Assembly (NCBI GenBank): GCA_029204225.1
Contig: CM055113.1
Location: 28,051,873 to 28,115,872 of the forward strand
DNA length: 64,000 nucleotides
DNA from: Diphasiastrum complanatum
Taxonomy: Eukaryota > Streptophyta > Lycopodiopsida > Lycopodiales > Lycopodiaceae
Direction: 5' to 3'
Position numbers and translations under genes: made by a program. The notes beneath the pieces are model-generated. The model was not told the origin of the DNA. It did not search any database and saw nothing but the letters and a program-made list of their open reading frames with translations. Below are positions 31,402-48,215 of this stretch, piece by piece (the stretch's first letter is position 1; each line of letters starts with the position of its first letter).

Positions 31402-32190
31402 ATGGAGGAGTCGAGATTTGAAGATGGAAGTCCTCGGATTTTCACTCCTAGAAGATCCATGAGGGAGAGATCCGAGCCCAAGAGGCCTACTTATGATGAC
31501 AAAGGAAAACAAGTGGATCTTGATTCCACTTATGCTTATTTTGTTTTTCACGAGGAGCCCAAAGATGTTCAAGAAGCCCTCAATACCAAGGAGTGGTATG
31601 AGGCCATGAAGATTGAATATGATGCCTTGATCACCAACCACACATGGGAGCTAGTGGATCCACCACCTAACATGCATATCATTGGATGCAAGTGGGTGTT
31701 CAAGATCAAGTACAATCATGATGGCTCCATCAACAAGTACAAGGCAAGATTATGTGCTAAAGGCTTTGCACAAATATATGGCCTTGACTATGAAGAAACC
31801 TTTGCTCCTGTAGCAAAGATGGTGACAATAAGAATCATAATCTCTCTTGCCTTATTTTTTAAGTGGAAACTGTTTCAACTTGATGTCTCCAATGCTTTTT
31901 ATCTTGAGGAGGAGATATACATGGAACAGCCTCAAGGATTTATCAAGGATAAATCTAAGATTCCGATTTTGCAAGTGATACAATGGATCGAAAGTCCATT
32001 AATGCATATACTATCTTTCTTGGAGGCAATCTTGTGTCTTGGCTTTCAAAGAAGCAAGATACCATATCTCTATCATCTTGTGAGGCCGAGTACAAAGCAC
32101 TCACTACAACAACTAAAGAGGTGATTTGGATCAAGAGGTTAATCATGGACCAAAAGTGCCTTCTCAAAGCATAGGTCTAATCTTGGTCTT
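31402..32190 (+). pseudogene. Copia D reverse transcriptase start fused to RNase H
   Basis: A long frame runs through EWYEAMKIEYDALITNHTWEL and GCKWVFKIKYNHDGS, split around ARLCAKGFAQIYGLDYEETFA and PVAKMVTIRI, to LDVSNAFYLEEEIYMEQPQG. Near 31955 it jumps over about 200 residues, including YVDD, straight to RNase H (SDTMDRKSINAY, then SKKQDTISLSSCEAEYKAL). The DNA join is clean, so a single internal deletion explains it. No active enzyme could result. Confidence 0.88.
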
Positions 32191-32238
32191 ATCTCAAGAT
32201 CAATGCTTGATCCACATTAGATACATTTTTAGGAGGAG

Positions 32239-32851
32239 TGTCAAAATATTGAAAAACCTATCTAATGTTGTGAGTAGGAGTCCTAAAAATGCCAAAGATG
32301 AATTGAGCTTTTTTGGCTTAGTAAAGACCCATCTTAGAATAAAATATTCAACGTAGGTAGAAGTGGAAACTCGAGCTACCATAGGAATTGCCATTTGTAC
32401 TTTACATGCTACATTTAATGCATGAAAAGACTAGGTGGCACAATTAGACATAGTGAGGTGGCTTGAATAAGTCTAGATAGCTTGAGAGGTGGATTCACAA
32501 TTCCAATTCAACTCAAAGTAGGAGAAGAGTCCATGGATCTATATATATGTGATGTACTCTCATTGAGAAAATGATGAAATTTGTGTGTAATGCAAATTTG
32601 GAGACAAGCTCTTTGTGCCCTATCTCTCTACACGAGTTTTGTACTTCTTATTTTCTCTCTCTAGTCGAGTTGAGGCATTTATGATGCTTAGTCTTATGTT
32701 TTGTTGATAGATCTTGCTTGTAACACAATAATATTTCTTGAATGATCAGCTTTCCTATTGTCAACCAATGCTAGTCTGATCTTTATGGTATTATTTGGCT
32801 TAGGAGATCAAAAATACATGTGTAGGACGTCCCACATGTGTGAATTCAGCA
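32239..32851 (+). repeat. 3' LTR of copia D (613 bp)
   Basis: Starts TGTCAAAATATTG after the purine tract and ends GAATTCAGCA. Strong match to 28502-29084. Confidence 0.93.
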
Positions 32852-33860
32852 TCTCAAAAATCCTAAACTACTGTACAAGGGAATCTGAAGATGGATAGAT
32901 GTGTTCTGGAGATGCTTTACAGAGACTCTTGTGCAATAGCTATTTCTCATGCAAAAATCAATCACACAAAATAGGTGAAGAGAAACAAGGAAATAAACAA
33001 ACGTGACAAAGAGTGAGAACTGTATAGCACTTGTCGAACAAAACTTGCATTCATCAACATTGATAATGTACTTTGATAGTTGCAATATTTCTTTTGTTTT
33101 GTAGGGTAATGTGACTTAGTCTGACATGCCCTTGTCAAAACAAGGCAGGGTTGGTGACACAAAAATCTACCATCATTGATAGTAGATGTTGTAAGATATA
33201 GCTTGAGATGCGGGTATGGTTGAGGTATTATGTCCTAAGGACCTCTCTGAACAAGAGATTCAGAACCGAATCTCTAAATGGATTTTTGAATCCTAGATTT
33301 ATTGTGTATTGGCACATTGAAAATCTTATTTGCATTTGGAAAGACAAATAGATTGGAGTTTGTAGAAAGGGAAAAAATCTATCAATTCCCTGTGAAGGTT
33401 GCTCTTGGTTGGACATTGTAGTAGACGACGAAATATCGGTTTCACTTTATTTCGACAAGGACTCATTTCAGATTGTGTTTTTGCATTATGGCGCTGGCGT
33501 ATTGTGCGGTGTTGTAGAAGTTTGCAAGAAACTTCTCGGTTGACATCTTGGCTGCTACACCTCAGTGGGGCTTCCATGATCATTCAGCCCAGCCCTTGCA
33601 ACATGGAAGCTTTGTTTCAAGATGCGCCTCCGGAGTTCACAGCAGAAAGTTCGAGAGGAGCTTGACTCTGTGTTAGGCAAGGGAGTGCTAATGACAACAA
33701 TCGCTCAGTTCAAGAAGTGCCCATTTGAAGAGAGGTGCAGCAGTTCAGCGCATCATGCAGCGACCTTCAGAACAACGCATCACCAGACCAGCGCAACATG
33801 CAGCGGCCTTCAGAACAACACTTCACCAGCACGCCTCTCTGAACACATCAGATCTTGGAA
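32852..33860. other. Mixed region; GC-richer part near 33480-33860 of unknown origin
   Basis: The left part is AT-rich without features. From about 33480 the sequence becomes GC-richer and partly open on the plus strand (33622-33927), leading into the primer site at 33861. Two similar phrases, CAGCGACCTTCAGAACAAC and CAGCGGCCTTCAGAACAAC, lie at about 33758 and 33802. It may be the internal region of the small LTR element beside it, perhaps with captured host sequence. Confidence 0.35.
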
Positions 33861-33873
33861 GGCTCTGATACCA
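33861..33873 (-). promoter_or_regulatory. Primer binding site, minus strand
   Basis: GGCTCTGATACCA, complement of the Met-tRNA site. It lies 3 bases from the left edge of the short LTR at 33877-34067. Confidence 0.85.
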
Positions 33874-33876
33874 TAT

Positions 33877-34067
33877 TGCGGAACGAGAGAGAGAGTGACA
33901 AGAGAATATATTGATCATCGTGAATGAGAGCAATAGCTCTTACATGTAGAGTAAAAGAGAGGTGTCTCTCTGTGTATGTCGCAGAGGTTCGACGGTTGGG
34001 GACCCCAAGTGGTCCACGTGGCATATAACAGTCCTTTAGACATTTAGAGTATACATTATATCTAACA
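33877..34067 (-). repeat. Short LTR (191 bp) of a minus-strand element
   Basis: On the minus strand it starts TGTTAGATATAATG and ends GTTCCGCA, with TG...CA ends and a primer site in the right place. The small size suits a miniature (TRIM/SMART-like) or small copia element. No partner LTR was found to the left, so the element is truncated. Confidence 0.6.
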
Positions 34068-34310
34068 AGCTTCAGAGCCAGCTCCCGTATAGGAGTCCCA
34101 TTGCAATTCGAGTCTTCCACCCTCTTGTTTGGATTTTGAGCTCATGAGTTGTTAAAAAGCCTATAGAAATTGGTTTTCATTCATACCTTATTTTATGAAA
34201 AAAAAACCCTGGTGCATTTATTCATAGAAAAAATTAGTAGGTACATTGATGAAAAAGATATATACACCCAGAAGGGGAAGTTTAAGCAAATGTAAGCTCA
34301 GACAAGAGCG

Positions 34311-34470
34311 AAGATTGCACTAAAACTAAGATTAATCCAGGTCCTCGCATTAAAAATAAAGGTGCAAAAACTATGATGATGTCAGTGGGGAAGATTGCAC
34401 TAAAAGTAAGATTAATCCAGGTCTTGGCATTAAAAATAAAGGTGCAAAAATTATGATGATGTCAATGGGA
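34311..34470. repeat. 80-bp tandem duplication
   Basis: Copies at 34311-34390 and 34391-34470 begin AAGATTGCACTAAAA and differ at only a few positions. Confidence 0.9.
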
Positions 34471-36192
34471 GTCTGCCAACTGCCTGCAGCAGATCAAAAA
34501 AGTGAAGATGGGGTGAGTAGGCTAGATCTTTTCTACAATACATCTTTTATATATAAGTCCTTTATAACATATCCTCACATGGCTGTTCCATAGGGATAGT
34601 ACATGTATTCCGTTACTAGCAATAACCCTTGATACAGGAGCATAAATAATGCAAAGAGAAGGTCAAAAAAAATTCTTTCAAATTTTTTTTTTTTCATGAA
34701 GTTTCAAATTTTTATACAAAGCCTTACAATATCAATTGATTTGAACTTTGGGTCATTGTTCGGGAAAGTCGGCAAGTATAGGAATGGAATCTACATCTTT
34801 CTCCGACAATCGACTTTGTAAAAAACTTATAAAAAATGACTTTTAAAATAATCGACAACTTTTTTGAGATGCAGTGAAAATTTTGTTTATTGTTTTCAAA
34901 TGTCGATTATTGTTTTCAAATGTGTAGTAAAGTATGTAAATTCATATACAACTTATGTTACATAGCTTTATTAAGTTAATAGAATTAGTTATTAATGTAA
35001 ATTTGTAATATTTTGCCGGCAAGCAAATTGAGATGCATGATTCAAAAGACAAATTTTTGAAAAATTGACAACTTCTAGAAAAGACAAGAAATTAGGACGA
35101 TGCAATAATCAACATAAAAATGAAAAAGTTGTACATTTTGATATATATTAGAATTTAATAATGATTAAGAAGTACTTTTATGATTTTTGTAATTAAAAAG
35201 AAATAAATATGCACTTTGTTAACACTGTATTATGGGCCACTCAAAAGAATGTCTTACAATCTAGAGCCAAACTAATTATTTCAAAAATCTTAAAAAAATT
35301 ATATGAAAATAGAAACCTATAGTTTAATATTTGATAGGCTCATAACCTATGAGAGCTCAAGCATGTAGGTTATGAGAACCTAGAAAAAATTTCTTAGTAG
35401 GTGAATTAAAAGTTTGGCAGGCTTTTTTCAATGGATTATAGGTTTTTAGCAAGCGCGGTTGAAAACTCAACTGGAAAAGTAACAACATTCAGCATGCAAC
35501 AAAATTACTAGTTACTTAATTTAGCTTTCTAACCAATCATAATATCCTTCTGGATGACTTTGATCAACTACTCAAAGGTAAAAATAATTATACCAGGATT
35601 GCCGAATCTATCAATTGTAAAAAAACTTCAGAGGATATCAGTCTACGCAACTAGCTTCATTAAGTTGCTTATGTACTAATGTCTATAACATTGCTTGATA
35701 GTGTGGCTGAATTGCAGAGATCTATTGAACGTAGATAGATATTATGGAAATTGATGAATGTGCGTATTGTATTGTCTTCTCTAGATTTCAGTTGCAATTG
35801 CTCTCTAAAAAACATGCATCCAGCATTATCTTCAAACTTGAAAATTCATCTATTGGGGACCCATTTCAATAAAGAGCTCGTTCAGAAACTTGGAAAAGCA
35901 CATCAATCTGCTGCAACTAATTTCCATTAAAGACTGCTTGGGTATGATATAATCTAAAGGCATCAGTTCATATTTTGGCTGTATTTGTAGCTTGTTCGAA
36001 TGACGTGCAAATCCACGGCCATTACCATTAATAATCTGGGACCCGACAGCAAGTGGTGGAGGCCACGAGTTGTCCGGGGACCATATTATTTGTGGTAATG
36101 GTCCGACCAATGGACCATTACCTAACGTAATTGATGGTTCGGCTGATTTTTTTGACACCTCTCTTTGTCTCTTTCTTTGTCGTCACCCGTGC
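34471..36192. other. Gene-free stretch
   Basis: Very AT-rich; nothing recognisable except the short dispersed motif near 34762 shared with 4255. A short palindromic phrase (GGTAATGGTCCGACC...GGACCATTACC) lies near 36094-36122. Confidence 0.4.
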
Positions 36193-40261
<4,069 letters not shown>

Positions 40262-40459
40262 ATGGATTCCTCTGGTAGTATCAAAGATGTCATTTTTGCA
40301 AGAAGCAATGATGTTTGTGTCTTAAAAGAGTGTACTTCAAGCACACATGGCAATACAAGCAAGGTAAATGGTCTCTATGTATCAAAGAATGGTCAAGGTA
40401 TGGATGATAATGATAAGAATTCTATTCAGACTCTTGGTTCGATTTTGTTTTAGATCAAG

Positions 40460-40906
40460 ATGTCAAGAAAGGCGTGCTTTATGATGTTTTGGCTTGCACT
40501 CCATTTTTTCCATTTTGGAAAGATTCATTTATATTATAGAGGGTTATCTATAATTATATGGTTGCATGGAAGAGAGGATGGAACTATGCTTCGTTCTTTG
40601 TTGAGTCATGATACTAGAGAGGATGTAGTTTTAGTATGTTATTATGACAAAAATGATGCATTGAGTTATGAAACAATGGAGAAGACCAAAGAGGATGTAT
40701 CTTTAGCATGTACTTGTGACAACAAGAGAGCTACTAGAGAGGATGTCTCTTTGGCATGTACTTGTTGCAAAGGAAATAACAAGTTCATTTTGGAGTGGCA
40801 ATCCAAATTGCATGCGTCGGAGGAAAAGAGCCAAAGAAACACAAAAGTAAAAGATCAACATGATGGTGATTATCTTCAAAATGTGAAATCATTTGCATGT
40901 GCTTGA
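40460..40906 (+). other. Open frame of 148 codons, unknown
   Basis: The frame contains a short repeated peptide: REDVVLVCYYD, KEDVSLACTCD and REDVSLACTCC, 18-22 residues apart. That suggests an internal tandem duplication within a once-coding region. An adjacent open frame, 40262-40453, precedes it. No domain, start context or neighbour supports a function. It may be transposon-derived. Confidence 0.25.
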
Positions 40907-41880
40907 ATTTGAACTATGCTATTGCTCTCATGGGAACGATTCTCTGCATGACAACATATTAATGCTCTTCATCGACTTTAATGCTTGATGTGCTTGGATC
41001 TAGGCTTGAAGGTGGATAGGAAATGCCCGCTACAATTTTGGTGCTGCTTCTAGGGAGCTAAACCAATTTTTCATTTTTAGCATGTTTTTTATCCTGCTTG
41101 GTATTGTGGATTGCTTGCTTGGAATCTATTTTGATTGTTGAGCAAGGAGTTCTAGATAGATCGTACAAGTTCGTGTGCTCGATACAAATCCGTTGGACCA
41201 GTTGCAGTTTGATTCCGATGTCATTTGTCTAAAAACACCCTTTGTGTCGAAAGGAACGCCATTACGGCACAATGAATGGGCTACTTTCCCTAGAAGTGGT
41301 CCAGTATCACCGAACAGAGTCTATTTGTCTATCGTAAGAGGTCACCAATTTTCACACTCAAGCATACTTCTACATGGGATATGTAAGGTGAGAGAAAATG
41401 TAGGACATTATTTGTATTTTTATATTTGTCTTACTTTGGTGAGGATATTGGTTGTGCTAAGTATGTATTGAATTGTTTGTCAAGAGAGGCCTTAGTTGGT
41501 AAGATACCACATGTTTCATGCTTTGGAAAAATATTGAGTATATTAAGAGTGGTATTACACTAATTAGATAGTCGACAATTGTCGATTCGAGCTGGAGTCA
41601 AATTAGCTAGAGTTGAGGTTGAATGTTTGATTTGATAGTTCGAATTGTTCGGGCTTCTGTCGACAGTCGATAGTCAACAGTTTGACTATCAAGACTCCTT
41701 CAATAGTTTGAGTGTCACGTAGATACCTATTTGTGATTCTCATGTATTTCTGTAGATTGTTCGACAATACGAGTAAATATGCAGCAACATGAATGAATCT
41801 AGATTAACTATTGGATTTAGGGAGAGAGGGAGAAATCTAATAGTGATGTAAGTACCTGACCAACAAAGCTTTGGAAAGGC
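40907..41880. other. Gene-free stretch
   Basis: No supported feature. The region 41570-41720 repeats GTCGA and GTTTGA phrases without a regular period. Confidence 0.35.
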
Positions 41881-41904
41881 TAGCATTGCATAGGTGATTC
41901 GAAG

Positions 41905-42120
41905 TATATCTACTTCGTTGACTCAAGCTCCGACAAGATCAAAGGCCAAGGATCTATTCACCTTCAATTTTCAGATTACATTTCTAGAGCACTTGACGGT
42001 GTACTTTATGTACCCAAATCAGCATAGGATTTATTGTCTATAAGCAAGATCACATATCAAAACTATATACCTTTTTTCAACTCTAGACAATGTACTATTA
42101 TGGATTATGAATATATGAAA
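41905..42120 (+). pseudogene. Copia relic: protease / pre-integrase fragment
   Basis: One frame reads FVDSSSDKIKGQGSIHLQF, then RALDGVLYVPKSA, a TAG, then DLLSISKIT. That is the standard text between protease and the integrase zinc region of copia polyproteins. The protease active site itself is not preserved. No LTR was found around it. Confidence 0.7.
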
Positions 42121-43860
42121 TCATCTCTGCAAACAAAAAAGATAATTTTTTAGTGCATTTTTTTGGTCAAAAATTACAAAACTACAACAAATATAGACAA
42201 CCCTTCCTAATTCTAGGAAAAAAAATGCAATATATGAAGAAAAAATGAAATTAAAGTGCCATGTTGCCACTTTTTGCTCATTTATAAGCATTTGCTATGA
42301 TAAAATCAACTATGTAATTAGAGCTATTCTCAAAGTTTTTTACTATTTTTAGTAAGTATGTTAAATAGCACTAAGCTATTCATAGTAATATCCATAAGTG
42401 ACTCTGATTAACAGTAGTTTCAATAGTTGTCAATCAATTTCATGAAAATGGCAACTTTCGCCATATTGTACTGATGTAATGTATCTCATTATATCATGTT
42501 AATAAAATATGTCCATGCATCTTTAAGGCTCTGCTTAAATTTCAAGGAAATGTCAGAAGGCTAAGGGTCGTAAAGATAGAGAAAATAAAGTCAACTAAAG
42601 GCACAAAAAGCAAAGTCAGCTAAAGATAGAGAGCAAATCAGCGATAATTGAAAGTTCAATCAATGACCACAAGATGTAATATCCTTTTGAAGACTGAGGG
42701 TGTGTCCTTAATAGAATGGGACCATGACCTTTTTATAAAGGTCAGAAAGATACCACAAAGTATAATACAATTGGCAGGTTCAAAATTGTTCAAGCGATTA
42801 TTAAAAGTATCTCTCCAAAAAGGAAGAAATGGCATTTTTTCAATCCAATAATAAAGTGACCAATACCTCACAAATGTTGTACTAAAGATGAATGCAAAAA
42901 AGGTAACAAAAAATAGTCCAAATCGATAATGGTCTTTAGCTTTAGAGAAAGACTTGAAGAGGAATTTATTGGGGTCAGGTCGATCAGCTGCTGATAGAGT
43001 TAATGTTATGCTTCAAGATTTGTAGTCAGAATCGCAAATCAATATATTGTGCCTATATGACAAATTAAAATAATAATAATAATAATAATGTGCATTAAAG
43101 AATCAAATTCATAGATAAAAATTCATATGTATCATTCACGTTTTTAGATCTTTGCTGCATCCTTTCAATTGGACATGCTTCCATGCTTTAATTGGTGAGA
43201 GGCCCAACTTCCTATATTTCGTCCCAATAAATGAGGTGGTGCAAGACTAGAGAATGGATATTGCGATGCTGATTACTAACAACTAGTAAAATAATCATAA
43301 AATAATTTGGATGAAATAGTGAGAGTTGTTATCCTTATCATTGGTATCCTAAATAATGATTGGGAGGCATTAATAGGGTCACACAAACCTACAACAAGGC
43401 TATATATCAATGCGGCAAGGCTCATTTAAATTCTTTTGTAGAGTAGGTGGAGAAATTTAGCTCATAAAGTCCAGATGAAATGATTTTGGAGGCCCCAATC
43501 AATGCACTACTGGGAGACATTTACGTTTTGAAAGATACCTCTATCAAAATTGCAATCTATTACATCAAGGACCATTTATGATTTTTGAGAATGCAATAAA
43601 TCAAGACGAAATTTGGTTTGTGGAGTTTATCAAACCGTTGTCTAGCTATATGGCCAACTCATTAGATACCCTAAGCATTTTCTTTTCCTGAAGTTTTTTT
43701 TTCTTCCTCTTTCATTTCTTGTTCATGGGTGTGTGTGGGCAAGTTGTGGGAGATTAGATCGTTAGGTGACTTGTTGAGCGATCAGACGATGCTAACAATG
43801 GCTAGTAAATAGAAGAAAATACGAGCAAAGTCCGGTGAGCAACTCCTATAATGCAAGTAG
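42121..43860. other. Gene-free stretch
   Basis: AT-rich. It contains a short (AAT)n run at about 43068-43089; otherwise nothing recognised. Confidence 0.4.
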
Positions 43861-43885
43861 AAATGTAACTCCCAAAAAAGGGCGT

Positions 43886-43919
43886 GGAATCACTTATCTG
43901 TTGGCAAATGGGTGATTTC
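43886..43919. repeat. Hairpin, copy 1 (AATCAC...GTGATT)
   Basis: The arms at 43886-43900 and 43905-43919 flank TTGG. It is an imperfect sibling of the hairpin at 43997-44031. Confidence 0.6.
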
Positions 43920-43996
43920 ATACCCTTCGAAATTGCATTCCAACAGGTGATCTTGACGTGCTCAATGATTGAACTGTAGAAAGAAAAAATGGCCTG

Positions 43997-44031
43997 GATT
44001 CACCCATCTGTTGGCAGATGGAGTGAATCCA
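43997..44031. repeat. Hairpin, copy 2
   Basis: The arms at 43997-44011 (GGATTCACCCATCTG) and 44016-44031 match except for one extra base, around TTGG. The following CATGCCCTCTTGA also occurs near 48707, linking it to the satellite at 48.2-48.9 kb. Confidence 0.75.
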
Positions 44032-44806
44032 TGCCCTCTTGACAAACAATTCTCATACGGAGGGATATGCTCACTTTTGTCGATAGGAGCGCTTAAACCT
44101 ATTAAAATGAGTAGAAGGAACCGATTTAATATGATTGTGAAAAGCACGAGAAGGCCCATGTTAGGCCATAGAGAAGTGAGTGTCAACAGACACACAACAC
44201 ACAACAACTCCAAATTAGCCAAGGCACCAAAAGCGAGAACACAGTTGGGAGCGAAAAAATGAAAAAACTAGAAACAGAAGCTAGGAGCAGAAGCAGAAAT
44301 ACAGCTGGGTGGCAAGAAGTGTTAAAAACCATTGCTAGGAAGGAGGGAAGAAACCGTAATAAGAAAAAGTTTTAAAAAACACAGGTAGTAGGAGGCTGCA
44401 GAAGAGAACCTACAAGCAACCTAAGCCAGAAGTTGATCAGAAAGTTTCCTCACCAAAAACCACGTAGGAAAAGAGGCTATTTGTACATCGATAGAAGAGG
44501 AACAAGTGAGAAACTGGACCAGAAGTTATCGTCTACAGCCAGGTCGCCATTCTCTCCAGTGCAACAGCTGTTAACGTCTCTTTTTCCACCATTTTCGCCA
44601 TCGCTCCTCGCGCCACAGAGCAAAAAATAGTCTTTGAAAGAGAAACAATAGATTTGTCTAAAGTATGTTACTAGCTAGACCTTGAGCCTCACTAATACCA
44701 TCGTACTCTACACCCTGAACTCGATTTGGGTATTCTGCTGGATTCATGTAAAAACATGAAATAATGACTTAAGAAGAGAGAAATATGGAGAGAAAGAAAC
44801 AAAGCA

Positions 44807-44809
<3 letters not shown>
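44032..44809. other. Gene-free stretch
   Basis: No supported gene. Short purine-rich frames only. Confidence 0.4.

Positions 44810-44868
<59 letters not shown>
44810..44868. repeat. (TA)n-(GA)n compound microsatellite
   Basis: About 14 TA units directly followed by about 14 GA units. Minus-strand Ser-Leu and Ile-Tyr frames over it are artefacts. At 44990-45065 the phrase GAGGCATAGAAAAATTG repeats twice. Confidence 0.95.
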
Positions 44869-44869
<1 letters not shown>

Positions 44870-45065
44870 TGTAACATTGATGCTATGGGAGGAATTCAAG
44901 ATGGTAGATATGGAAATTGAGAGGGATAGATACAGAAGATAGTGAGAGAAAGCAATGAGAAATATTGAGATGGAAAGTGCGAGAAATTGTAGAGAATAGT
45001 GAGAAATTGAGAGGCATAGAAAAATTGTAGAGAATAGTAAGAAATTGAGAGGCATAGAAAAATTG

Positions 45066-48000
45066 AAGGGAATAGTAATATAAATTGAGAGTGGTAAGAG
45101 AATCTAGAGAGAGATACCTGCCACCATCCCACAACAAAACCGCACAAGTTAGTACAATGGGGAAGACAGGTGTCATAGCTTAGCGTTAGTTGTTATCCAT
45201 GTCCAAAAGAAAGTATATCACTTTAACATCATAAATAGCATTTAAAATCATAGTCCTGTCTTCCCAAACAGCAGAATGTTTTTTAGTGACAGGCCAAGTC
45301 CTAACATTACCGTATCAGGGCTTGTGCCATGCTGATCAGTTTGTTGGCAATTGGTCCATATCAGTTTATATTGTTTTGAACAATAGTATGAATAGTTTTT
45401 AACCGTATATATTTTAACTAGCTAAAAGACATGGTGTGGGTGATGGTGTTAGGGCAAATCCATGTCGTTCTAACCCATGCAACCCTTGTTTCAAGTCACA
45501 CACTATTGTCCGTACTCCTGAGCATATCCATGCTTTCCAGTCATATCTCACCACAAATCTAATATGACATTCGAATAGGTATCATTTACTATAGCCATGA
45601 TTGAGTGTTATTCTGAGCAAACTAACGTTTATCAGAACTACAAATTCAACCCATGGTATTTAGGACTTCATTCTGGATAAGTTATAAATTATAGAAGAGG
45701 TCTTCGCGGTTTTTACAAGATATTAGAAAAGATCCATGCCATTCTAATCCTTTTGTAAGAACCACGTGTCTTATGCATATCCACGCTTTATAAGATTGTT
45801 CTATCGAAAACCTTACAAAGATACCTTATAAGTCTTTATCATTGGATTTGTCAGTAGACAATCGATTTTAAGAAGTATGTCGTTCAAGGTTAAATTATAA
45901 CAAGTCTTTATTTATTCGAATTGGTCATAGAAAGTTGGTTACGTTCATAGAACGAAAGCATCATTTCCTTGACAAGACTTAAAAAACGTAGGTTATTTGT
46001 ACACAACCTGAGATTTGTTGGGAGAAGTCATACCTGGATGATTGTAGACGTGTTTTCTTGAGAGGATGCCATATTATTCCTTCGAGTGATTTGTTTTCTT
46101 TAGAACAAAGTCATTCAAAGTGTTATTGTCACATAAAGTCTATCCATCCTTGCTTTGAATCAAATTTATATTGTCGAAATCAATATCTCGAAATAGCATC
46201 AATCCAATTGCTATATCATGTTAGAGTGAGAGATTTATATATGTGTGCACAAGTTTATTGATACGTGGTTTGAAACCGAACCTAAACAAATGAAGTAAAA
46301 GAAGGCCGTAGTAACAATCGATGTTACATGAACACGAGACGTAAATGTTCTCTCTATTAGTAATCGAATGCTAGTAAATTTTTCATTATAGAAACTAGCA
46401 TTTGAGAACACATCGTAGAGTAGCATAAGAGATACTAATTTTTTTTATGCATGTTGTGTATTCAGCTATAACTTATTATGCATGATTTTGAGCCATAATT
46501 CTGTGAAATAGAATGAAAACTTGTCTTGGTCCATTGCTGGGGATGGCCTTTCATCATTCAGTAGACAGCTAAGTAGATAGACAATCCATCGTTGGACAAT
46601 CCATCTATGTGTTTTTGTAGCAAAAACAAGCATTCAACAATGTATATATGTCATATATCATTGGACAACCGTGGTACTTATGTATTATGGAAGCTTGGAC
46701 CAGCAATCAATGATGTATATATGCCATAGATCACTAGTGAGCCGATCAAAGACAACAACCACGAAAAAATCAGATGCTCCATCACTGCCCATGTAGCGTG
46801 AGCACATGCATTTAGAAGTGAGTCAAAAGTATGAGACAAAGCCGTTGCTGGCCAGCGGGCAAATTCATCACATAAAATATGTAAAATTTCAGAGATGGTC
46901 CATCACTGGTCAACGGACCTCCTACCACAAAAAACTTTGCTATCAAGATGCTATGATTATTATTGTGGAGTGAGGACACTTCCCACCCACATTTGAAAAA
47001 GATTGCACAACTAAAGAGATGAGTGCATCAACAAGAGATGAAACAAACCACACACCATGAAGTGGAAACCGACGGTCTTTTTGCAATGAGCAACCTGCTG
47101 AACTCTCCTCACACCATGTTTTGGAAAAGCATTGGTCAAGAATGGGTGATATATAGTGGTTTGGAGGAAGCTTCGTGAAAAGTGGCAACGAATCCTATCC
47201 ATTCGTTTAAGCTAAGCTTAAAACCATATTAGAACTTAGCCATGAGAATCCTTCCTTGAACAGTAAGGGTCCTTCTCATTTCTTTGTAGGGGTATGTTGA
47301 CTTGAGCCTCCTTTTCAGTGATTGGAATTTTTTTTCCAAAGAGCTTGAATGAATATTGATGATATTTTTGTTGGTTTGTTTTTCCCTTCCAAGATCCATT
47401 GTAGGAAGGATCGAGAACTTGAATTCTTAAAGAGTCTGTGAACATTCAAAATTTTCTTTTATGGGATAGCTGATTGTGTCTTCTTTATCCCCTTGTTCTA
47501 CAAACAATTCCCTCTCAACATTTGCATTGCTAGCTGAGCTCTTAGGGCTAAGAAACAATTTTGGAAGAATTATAGAGTCCAAGCCTCCTTAGTTGTAGTG
47601 TGGAAGGGCTATCTGAGTCAAAAGTAGAAACTTTCTTGCAGAGAGGACCATCAATAGGATCAGACCTGCAATAGTCACTGATGAAACTATCCATATGAGA
47701 GCTGGAGGGGGAGCAATTTTCTTTGGAGGAGCTCTCTAATCAGCTAGTACTACAAGATCTACCAAGGAAGGGAATGCCAAAGCCAGAGGGATATTTGATC
47801 AAAGAGAGGGAAGAAGTGCGAAGAGACTTTTTCCCACACTCCAGGGGCTAGTCCAGGCACACTAACAATTGATGGATTCAGTTTCTATGTGTGGGTCACA
47901 TCATCGTCATCTCGAGAGAGAGCCTTTTTCACAGTCTCATTTATACTTTGGGGTAGTTTTGGACCTCATCACATTAACTTCAATAAAGACAAGGAAATTT

Positions 48001-48215
48001 AATGGAGTTCCTAGAGATTAACAAATGTGCCAATTATGTATATGGGGAGAAGGAGAAATAGAGAAGTACTTTATCTTTTGTTCTACAATGTACTTTAGGA
48101 TAAAAGAGGTAACAATACTTGTTTACAGACCACCTATTACACTTCACTCTTTGGTCTTACATGAGAAACCAAGATGTGTTGTCTTGATGTTACAACTTGG
48201 AAACAACAGATGTTG
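45066..48215. other. Gene-free stretch
   Basis: About 3.1 kb with no recognisable coding, LTR or transposon feature. Confidence 0.4.

Larger units (their letters stand above)
28502..32851 (+). mobile_element. Ty1/copia element D (4.35 kb) with internal deletions
   Basis: Both LTRs, the primer site and a short purine tract (AGGAGG, 32231-32238) are present in order. Three gaps shorten the coding region: in gag-protease, within integrase, and across most of reverse transcriptase. No clear target duplication is visible (the bases outside the LTRs differ), so an end was altered or the element arose by recombination. It is the same family as element F at 61.2-64 kb. Confidence 0.9.

Noticed and set aside
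44692-45176. Minus-strand frames rich in Ser, Leu, Tyr
   Set aside because: Produced by the TA/GA microsatellite and the purine-rich flank.
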